Part shown: positions 5,477 through 9,525 of the stretch, in pieces
How the letters are laid out: each line of letters begins with the position of its first letter
Position numbering within the stretch: the first letter of the stretch is position 1
Assembly: GCA_945861295.1 (NCBI GenBank)
Contig: CAMAUF010000056.1
Location: 1 to 9,525, forward strand
Reading direction: 5' to 3'
Source: a bacterium
GTDB lineage: Bacteria > Chloroflexota > Dehalococcoidia > Tepidiformales > Tepidiformaceae
Length of the DNA: 9,525 nt
Notes under the pieces: generated by a model
What the model was told of the DNA's origin: nothing
What the model saw: the letters and a program-made list of their open reading frames with translations, nothing else
The model's database searches: none
Made by a program: the position numbers and the translations under genes

Positions 5477-5904
5477 ACCCCTGCCGCGAGCCGGATCTGG
5501 GCCGCGTGTTCGTGGAGGTGGTGGGCATCCACGGCTAGGATGTCGGCCGCCGAGCGCTTCCATTCGGCATGGACCTTTTCTAGGTCCGTATCCGAGACGT
5601 ACTTCAGCCGCTTGTTTGTCAACTCGGTGACAGCCTCCAGGCCCGCTATCGCCTCGGCTGCCGTCGCGTAGGACGGTTGGGCGAATTCGACTCCCGGGTA
5701 GCCGCAGGCCGTGCAGACGGCGGTCGTAAACATGGCTTCGACGGGGACGACGTGCTCGGCGGCTTCCCGCGCTGACCAGGCGGCCTCGCCTTCGCCGCCG
5801 GCGGGCTTGCGTTCCCAGGCGCCGCTGGCGGCGGCTTCGAGGGCGGAACGGAGGGCGGCGCGCCCATCGGCGATCGCGCTGCGGAGTTCATCAGGTGTAG
5901 CCAT
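5473..5904 (-). CDS. DinB-like helical-bundle protein
   Basis: This 143-residue protein has a DinB-type fold: helix 1 (residues 5-27), then WSAREAAEHVVPVEAMF (43-59) with the conserved helix-2 histidine H51, a middle helix rich in KRLKYVSD, and VDAHHLHEHAAQI (125-137) supplying further histidines. The spaced histidines are those that hold a divalent metal in this superfamily. C64 and C67 (CTAC) are an extra feature. Catalytic role and thiol cofactor are unknown. ATG 5904 lies 3 nt after the stop of the C26 hydrolase, with AGAGGAG inside that gene's last codons as ribosome site. Its own stop overlaps the GTG of the DsbA-like gene by 4 nt. It is therefore in one transcription unit with both neighbours. 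Confidence 0.8.
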   Translation of the reverse strand: MATPDELRSAIADGRAALRSALEAAASGAWERKPAGGEGEAAWSAREAAEHVVPVEAMFTTAVCTACGYPGVEFAQPSYATAAEAIAGLEAVTELTNKRLKYVSDTDLEKVHAEWKRSAADILAVDAHHLHEHAAQIRLAAGV

Positions 5905-5907
5905 GTC

Positions 5908-6642
5908 TTATCGGGCTCCTCTTTCGTGTGTCGCCGCCGCGACGAGAGCCGCGAACAGCGCTTGGGCGTGATCGATTTCGGCGGCGAGCTCTTCGGGGTG
6001 CCATTGCACCGCCGCCAGAAAGCCATCGTAGCGCGGAAGTTCGATCGCTTCGATGACGCCGTCCGGCGCCCAGGCGACGGCCTCGACGCCTTCACCCAGC
6101 CGGTGCACGGCCTGGTGGTGCATCGAGTTCACTTGACGTTCGCCAGACCCAATCAAGCCGGCGAGCTTCGTCTCGGGCTGGACATGGACGGCGTGGGTCG
6201 GCGTCTCTCGGGGGTCGCTTTGGGCGTGGCGGATGGTCGTGGCGAAGCCGGAAGGGATGTCCTGGTGGAGCGACCCGCCAAGGGCAACGTTCAGCACCTG
6301 CATCCCGCGGCAGATACAGAACAGCGGCAGCGCCGCCGCCAGCGCCCTCGTGATGAGGGCTGCCTCGAAGGCGTCGCGCTCATCGGAGACGCCGACGACC
6401 GTGATGTGCGGGGCCTCGCCGTAGCGCGCCGGATTGACGTCGCCCCCGCCGGTCACGACGAGGCCGCCGAGCGACGCGAACAACGCATCGAGGGCGGCCG
6501 GGCCAAGAGTATGCGGCAACAGCACTGGTATACCGCCGGCCGTCTCGACGGCGCGCATGTAGTCCGTGTTCAGGGAGACGCGTTGCGGCCCTTTGCCGGC
6601 GGGCGCGATCGAGGTCGTGATGCCGATGAGGGGGGATGGCAT
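5908..6642 (-). CDS. Class-I glutamine amidotransferase-like hydrolase (peptidase C26, gamma-glutamyl-GABA hydrolase type)
   Basis: This 244-residue protein resembles PuuD-type hydrolases, which cleave a gamma-glutamyl amide bond. Visible marks are PLIGITTS at the start, SLNTDYMRAVETAGGIPVLL (23-42), GLVVTGGGDVNPARYGE (60-76), the nucleophile elbow LFCICRGMQVLN (107-118) with C111 as catalytic cysteine, HHQAVH (175-180), and QWHPE (213-217) with H215 and E217 completing the triad. The start at ATG 6642 gives the family N-terminus and lies 6 nt after TATGAT; extension to 6714 adds unrelated residues. No polyamine or putrescine genes are nearby, so the true substrate is open and the puuD name is withheld. 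It is followed immediately by the DinB-like gene. Confidence 0.9.
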   Translation of the reverse strand: MPSPLIGITTSIAPAGKGPQRVSLNTDYMRAVETAGGIPVLLPHTLGPAALDALFASLGGLVVTGGGDVNPARYGEAPHITVVGVSDERDAFEAALITRALAAALPLFCICRGMQVLNVALGGSLHQDIPSGFATTIRHAQSDPRETPTHAVHVQPETKLAGLIGSGERQVNSMHHQAVHRLGEGVEAVAWAPDGVIEAIELPRYDGFLAAVQWHPEELAAEIDHAQALFAALVAAATHERGAR

Positions 6643-6648
6643 GTGCCA

Positions 6649-6654
6649 ATCATA
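6649..6654 (-). promoter_or_regulatory. Leaderless -10 element of the C26 hydrolase
   Basis: TATGAT stands exactly 6 nt before ATG 6642 and overlaps the stop codon of the DUF433 gene. There is no Shine-Dalgarno and no obvious -35. Confidence 0.5.
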
Positions 6655-6898
6655 GCGAGCGGATGCCCGTAGCGGCGGGCCAGGAGCGGACTTTCCCTTC
6701 CCCCATCGCGACAACGAACGCGAAGCACGCGAGGATGTCGTCGTGCTCGAGGTACGGAAAGTCGTAGAGGAGCTCTTCGATCGTCATGCCCCCGGCCAGG
6801 TACCCGAGGATGTCGTAGACCGTGATCCGCATGCCGCGGATGCACGGCTTGCCAGACCGGACGGCTGGGTCGATGGTGATGCGCTCGCGGAAGTCCAT
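6650..6898 (-). CDS. DUF433 domain protein (antitoxin-like), apparently without its toxin
   Basis: This 82-residue protein contains the whole short DUF433 pattern: ITIDPAVRSGKPCIRGMRIT (7-26), then VYDILGYLAGGMTIEELLYD (27-46) and FPYLEHDDILACFAF (47-61). The fold is a winged-helix DNA-binding type, and members are often antitoxins placed before a PIN-like DUF5615 toxin. Here the next gene downstream is the C26 hydrolase, so no partner toxin is present. Upstream lies a broken VapC from another module. ATG 6898 is preferred over 6913 because it sits 6 nt after TACGAT (6905-6910) and starts where the family does. The C-terminal tail (EGKVRSWPAATGIRSL) departs from the usual ending, so the gene end may have been altered when the partner was lost. 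It might act as a free regulator. Confidence 0.8.
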   Translation of the reverse strand: MDFRERITIDPAVRSGKPCIRGMRITVYDILGYLAGGMTIEELLYDFPYLEHDDILACFAFVVAMGEGKVRSWPAATGIRSL

Positions 6899-6904
6899 GC
6901 GCAG

Positions 6905-6910
6905 ATCGTA
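6905..6910 (-). promoter_or_regulatory. Leaderless -10 element of the DUF433 gene
   Basis: TACGAT lies exactly 6 nt before ATG 6898, preceded by CGTG as at the antitoxin promoters. No Shine-Dalgarno is visible. Confidence 0.5.
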
Positions 6911-6958
6911 CACGATTCGACCGCGTCGGCGCGGAGCAGTCGAGGCGCTTCGCCACGG

Positions 6959-7317
6959 TCACCTGATGGCGAGCGGGACCACCTGCGATGCGCGCAGCTT
7001 CCGGTCGCGCGTCAGGAGCGGGACGCCGTGGACGCTCGTCGCCGCGATCAACTCGTCGGCTGGGTCGCTGCGGAAATCGAGGCCAGAGGCGGCGCGGCAA
7101 ACCTCGGCGGTCACGTCCCAGATCGTGACCGAGGACAGGAACTCTCCGAGCCCTGGGTCGCTGAGGCCGATGTCGATTCGCCCGAGCTTAAACAGTTTGC
7201 CAATCTCAGATAACGACCGACGAACCCCCCCAACTCTCCCTGGCCAGCGCGGCACGCCCGCCAGCCATCAGCTTGCCGCCCAGGGCGAACAACACTATGT
7301 GTGTCAAGGTTCAGCAT
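6959..7317 (-). pseudogene. PIN-domain (VapC-type) toxin with two frameshifts
   Basis: Three frames together spell a complete PIN protein of about 118 residues. ATG 7317 starts MLNLDTH with the first acidic residue. One frame over, VLFALGGKLMAG and ARESWGGSSVVI follow. A second shift leads into EIGKLFKLGRIDIGL, then DPADELIAATSVHG and PLLTRDRKLRAS with the remaining acidic residues, ending TGA 6961-6959. The shifts lie near 7296 (after LDTH) and near 7209, where ATCTGAGATT stands for an expected ATC-TGG-GAG-ATT. Each can be explained by loss of 2 nt or gain of 1. VapC toxins cleave RNA; this one cannot be made as one chain. Its start overlaps the end of the upstream antitoxin remnant by 14 nt. 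Confidence 0.8.
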
Positions 7318-7343
7318 GCCGTTCCAACTCGTCCGGCTCCCAA

Positions 7344-7377
7344 CCGGAAACGGGGGACTCGATATCGCCGAGGATGT
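7344..7377. repeat. Antitoxin-tail repeat, copy 3
   Basis: This is the diverged copy of the repeat found at 7473-7506 and 7594-7627, encoding the same ILGDIESPVS segment. It is offset 129 nt from copy 2, which keeps those two in frame. Confidence 0.75.
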
Positions 7378-7445
7378 GCAACCGTCCGCGCAACGTGCCG
7401 ATGAAGTGGGCATGCGGCCCGAGCGGCTCCGCGGAAGGGCCGGAG

Positions 7446-7802
7446 TCACGGGTCACTTGTACGGTCTCCCAATCCGAAACCGGCGATTCGATGTCGCCGA
7501 GGATGAGCAGTTCGCCCTTTAGGAATCCGATCAACTCGCGAGGGTCGCCAGACGCCGGCGGTCGTCTCGTCAGGCGCCTCGTTACGCCATGAGTCCGAAA
7601 CCGGCGATTCGATGTCGCCGAGGATGAAGCCCTTCCCCTTGAGGGCGCCAATGAATCGGCTCGGGTAGCCGCGCGATTCCCTAACCGGGATCAGTCTCGC
7701 CACGGGCAGTCCACCCTTGGTGATCACGATGCCTTCCGGGTCCACGTCGTCAAGGATCGCGAGGCATTCCTCTCGAAACTGGGCTGCGGCTATCGTCCTC
7801 AT
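7446..7802 (-). CDS. Phd/YefM-type antitoxin with frameshifted tail
   Basis: The start ATG 7802 follows GGAGAAT, 7 nt away. The N-terminal half reads MRTIAAAQFREECLAILDDV, then EGIVITKGGLPVARLIPV (residues 23-40), the standard Phd/YefM DNA-binding half. Next is the toxin-binding tail RFIGALKGKGFILGDIESPV (49-68). These first 75 residues make a complete antitoxin of normal size. The frame then runs 40 more residues through a region that encodes a second tail copy in another frame, ending at 7446. It may still bind DNA and toxin, but its partner VapC is broken. The further upstream in-frame start at 7889 is not supported by a ribosome site. Confidence 0.75.
   Translation of the reverse strand: MRTIAAAQFREECLAILDDVDPEGIVITKGGLPVARLIPVRESRGYPSRFIGALKGKGFILGDIESPVSDSWRNEAPDETTAGVWRPSRVDRIPKGRTAHPRRHRIAGFGLGDRTSDP
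7473..7506. repeat. Antitoxin-tail repeat, copy 2
   Basis: A 34-bp sequence identical to 7594-7627, containing ggcgattcgatgtcgccgag. It is offset 121 nt from copy 1, which is not a multiple of three, so these two are out of frame. Confidence 0.9.
7594..7627. repeat. Antitoxin-tail repeat, copy 1
   Basis: A 34-bp sequence identical to 7473-7506. It lies in the tail of the Phd-type antitoxin and encodes GDIESPVSD on the minus strand. Confidence 0.9.
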
Positions 7803-7879
7803 CGTCCAATTCTCCGGCGGCGCATCGGCCTTGTCCACGTTCGCCACCCCGCCACCCCGGATCCGCCTTCGCGACACGC

Positions 7880-7888
7880 CTGGTACCA
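7880..7888 (+). promoter_or_regulatory. Possible extended -10 promoter of the peroxiredoxin gene
   Basis: TGG-TACCAT has the extended -10 form and would start transcription near 7895, leaving a leader of about 30 nt. This one is not leaderless: AAGAGG at 7911-7916 serves as ribosome site. Confidence 0.35.
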
Positions 7889-7926
7889 TCGAACCATCTT
7901 CTTAAGCCGAAAGAGGCCCCGAACCC

Positions 7927-8400
7927 ATGGCTGAAACCGCGACCTTGAAAGTGGGCGACGCCGCCCCCGACTTCGAACTCGTGATGGACCCGATGACCCG
8001 CGCCAAGTTCAAGCTCAGCGACCAGAAGGGCAAGAGCGCCGTGGTCATCAACTTCCTCCCAGCCGCGTTTTCGCCGGCTTGCTCGACTCAGCTCCCTCTG
8101 ATCGAGACCAAGGCCGCCGAGTTCGCCAGCCAGAACGCCATCCCGGTCGTGATCTCCTGCGACAACGCCTGGAGCAACAAGGCTTGGAAGGAACAGACGA
8201 AGGTCTCGTACGAGGTCCTCTCGGACTTTGAGCCTAAGGGCGCCGTTTCGCGGGCGTACGGCGTCTACATCGAAGCGGCGGGGCTCGCCAACCGCGTCGT
8301 CGTCGTCGTCGGGAAGGATGGCAACGTCGCCTGGATCCAGCCGGCCGCTAAGATCACTGAAATGCCGGATTACGACCCCGTGCTTTCCTGCGAGAAGTAA
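7927..8400 (+). CDS. Peroxiredoxin (AhpE/BCP-like, thioredoxin fold)
   Basis: This 157-residue AhpC/TSA-family protein reduces hydrogen peroxide or organic peroxides with a cysteine thiol. It opens with KVGDAAPDFEL (8-18), shows the strand GKSAVVINFLPAAFSPACST (35-54) with the peroxidatic C52 in the pattern P-x-x-x-S-x-x-C (Ser in place of the usual Thr), then the second half: ISCDNAWSNKAWK (76-88), LSDFEPKGAVSRAYGVY (98-114) and RVVVVVGKDGNVAW (123-136). C78 and C155 could act as resolving cysteine; which one is not clear. The codon for C52 is TGC, so it is not a selenocysteine variant. It starts at ATG 7927 behind AAGAGG and is divergent from the antitoxin at 7802. Its reductant is unknown. 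Confidence 0.92.
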   Translation: MAETATLKVGDAAPDFELVMDPMTRAKFKLSDQKGKSAVVINFLPAAFSPACSTQLPLIETKAAEFASQNAIPVVISCDNAWSNKAWKEQTKVSYEVLSDFEPKGAVSRAYGVYIEAAGLANRVVVVVGKDGNVAWIQPAAKITEMPDYDPVLSCEK

Positions 8401-8463
8401 ACACGAGGACGAAGGGATCCCGTCCTGGGCGGCGGTCGGTGTAGGCTGGCCGCAACGAGCGCG

Positions 8464-9525
8464 TTGTCTGCCGCACTCCAAACTCGTGCTGGCCGCTACG
8501 GGGCTCTCTGGAGCCTCGTCGCGGTCGGCCTTGGCGTGCACCTCACGGGTCTCGCATGGGACGTTTACATGCACTCCAGCGATTCCACGCTGGCCGCGCG
8601 TGAAGGGGTCGTCACGCTCCAGAATCCGTCGCACGTCCTGATTTTCGCGGGGATCGGCCTCATCGTGGCTGGGCTGCTCGGGACGGCGTGGCTCTGGCTG
8701 AGCGAACGCCGCCTGCCGGGGTTATCCGGCGCGGCGATGCGCTTTGCGGCCGTCCCGATCGTCGGGGCTGGCGCGGCCGCGTCCATCTGGGTCGCGTCGC
8801 TCGCTCGCGACTCCGCGCACGGCCACACCGCCGCGGCGGCCGACCACGCGCAGGTCGCTGTCGCCGCCGTGCCGCCCCCAACCGGAGCCGTCCAAGCTGC
8901 TACCAGCCCCGAGGACCACACCGGTCACCCCCACCCCGGCGGCGGCGCGGCTGCCGGGGCGGACCCGGCGCCGATGGACGAAGGCAGCGCACACTTCCAC
9001 GGGGCAGAGGTCCGCGTTTCCGAAGCCAATCTCCGCGCTGGCCTGGAATTCGTCGACCGCGTGAAGGCGCACGTGGCCCAGTTCGAGGATGTTTCCTCGG
9101 GCCTGGGCGCGGGCTATCTCCAAGCAACGCAGGACCTTGAGGGGATCGCCGCTCACTTCGTAAACCTTCTCTACCTGGCGGATGACCACGAACTCGACCC
9201 GGAACGGCCGGAGGTGCTCCTATACACCAAGCGTCTGGACGGCACTTGGCGGCTCATCGGCGTGATGTTCCAGACGCGCGATACAAGCGAGGCGCCACCG
9301 AGCTACTTCGGCGGACTCGATACCTGGCATTACCACACGAACCTCTGCTTCACCGCCGCCGGGGTCAGGGTCGTGAACGCCGCCTCCGACTGCCGGGGAG
9401 TCTTCACGGCGCGGACGGGCTGGGAGCTCCACGTCTGGACTGAGCCTGGCGCCGACGGCCCATTCTCCCACGACTACGCGCCGATCAAGCCGGGCAAGTT
9501 CCCGCCGGCGAGCCTGCCCGCCGCC
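8464..9525 (+). CDS. Membrane protein with His-rich linker and unrecognised C-terminal domain (cut by window edge)
   Basis: This frame is open from the peroxiredoxin stop (same frame) to the window end. The only start that keeps the first membrane helix is TTG 8464, giving 354 residues; the ribosome site is poor, so the start is uncertain. Three membrane helices are seen at about 12-33, 56-79 and 94-114. A low-complexity Ala/Pro/His linker follows (about 119-178: HGH, DHTGHPHP, HFHG). Then comes a folded domain (about 182-340) with an amphipathic helical part, a strand pair VLLYTKRLDGTWRLIGVMFQ (251-270), and a WHYHTNLCF motif (288-296), with a further C310 and ELHVW (321-325). The motif residues could bind metal. 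I do not recognise a named family. Base composition and codon use match the neighbours. Confidence 0.65.
   Translation, partial: MSAALQTRAGRYGALWSLVAVGLGVHLTGLAWDVYMHSSDSTLAAREGVVTLQNPSHVLIFAGIGLIVAGLLGTAWLWLSERRLPGLSGAAMRFAAVPIVGAGAAASIWVASLARDSAHGHTAAAADHAQVAVAAVPPPTGAVQAATSPEDHTGHPHPGGGAAAGADPAPMDEGSAHFHGAEVRVSEANLRAGLEFVDRVKAHVAQFEDVSSGLGAGYLQATQDLEGIAAHFVNLLYLADDHELDPERPEVLLYTKRLDGTWRLIGVMFQTRDTSEAPPSYFGGLDTWHYHTNLCFTAAGVRVVNAASDCRGVFTARTGWELHVWTEPGADGPFSHDYAPIKPGKFPPASLPAA

Larger units (their letters stand above)
7304..7555 (-). pseudogene. Out-of-frame antitoxin tail carrying toxin-binding repeats 2 and 3
   Basis: This stretch is open in one frame and reads SGDPRELIGFLKGELLIL, then GDIESPVSDWE, a 20-residue spacer, then HFIGTLRGRLHILGD, IESPVSGWE and ELERHAEP with TGA at 7306-7304. 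Both segments match the C-terminal part of the Phd-type antitoxin that precedes them. It is one nucleotide out of frame with that gene, so it is either the shifted tail of one long antitoxin or the remains of extra antitoxin copies. The last repeat overlaps the vapC start, showing that the antitoxin once ended here. Confidence 0.7.

Noticed and set aside
7344..7627. Three spaced repeats as a CRISPR array
   Set aside because: Repeats are coding (antitoxin tails), about 125 nt apart, not identical in copy 3, and the spacers are also coding and related.
7927..8400. Selenocysteine in the peroxiredoxin
   Set aside because: The peroxidatic residue is encoded by TGC and the frame has no internal TGA.
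7750..8634. 294-residue minus-strand frame across the peroxiredoxin
   Set aside because: Shadow frame with biased composition; the plus strand encodes a clear peroxiredoxin.
8722..9189. 155-residue minus-strand frame near the right end
   Set aside because: The plus strand has a frame open for the whole of 8464-9525 with membrane helices and a compositionally normal domain; the minus frame is its mirror.

Overview
This is a high-GC bacterial window with dense genes, short gaps and no rRNA, tRNA, CRISPR array or transposase that I can see. Genes start with ATG, GTG and probably TTG. Several starts lie directly behind a -10-like hexamer with no Shine-Dalgarno, which suggests leaderless transcription. 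The protein mix (EthD, DinB, ParE-like toxins, DUF433, ETF) would fit Chloroflexota or a similar high-GC phylum, but I cannot place the organism from sequence alone.

Layout, left to right. Positions 1-1171 (minus strand) carry a tandem-EthD protein followed by a DinB-like protein cut by the window edge. Positions 1250-2752 (minus) hold three tandem copies of one antitoxin/ParE-like toxin module. The first copy is intact, the second toxin is frameshifted by an exact 11-bp tandem duplication, and the third toxin has lost its middle. Positions 2795-4744 (plus) are etfB and etfA, the two subunits of an electron transfer flavoprotein. A strong hairpin at 4777-4805 separates them from convergent genes.

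Positions 4829-6898 (minus) form a tight run: DUF433 protein, class-I glutamine-amidotransferase-like (peptidase C26) hydrolase, DinB-like protein, and a DsbA/FrnE-type thioredoxin-fold oxidoreductase. The oxidoreductase is the highlight. Its reading frame continues through an in-frame TGA placed exactly at the first cysteine of the CPWC active site, and a hairpin suitable for a bacterial SECIS follows at the right distance. It is a strong candidate selenoprotein that ordinary gene calling would truncate.

Positions 6959-7802 (minus) hold a decayed Phd/VapC-type module. Its antitoxin carries the C-terminal toxin-binding segment three times in tandem, and its PIN toxin has two frameshifts. Positions 7927-8400 (plus) encode a peroxiredoxin. 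From about 8464 to the window end (plus) there is a membrane protein with a His-rich linker and an unrecognised C-terminal domain, cut by the edge.

The themes are redox chemistry (ETF, Dsb-like protein, peroxiredoxin) and a dense cluster of toxin-antitoxin loci in different stages of decay.
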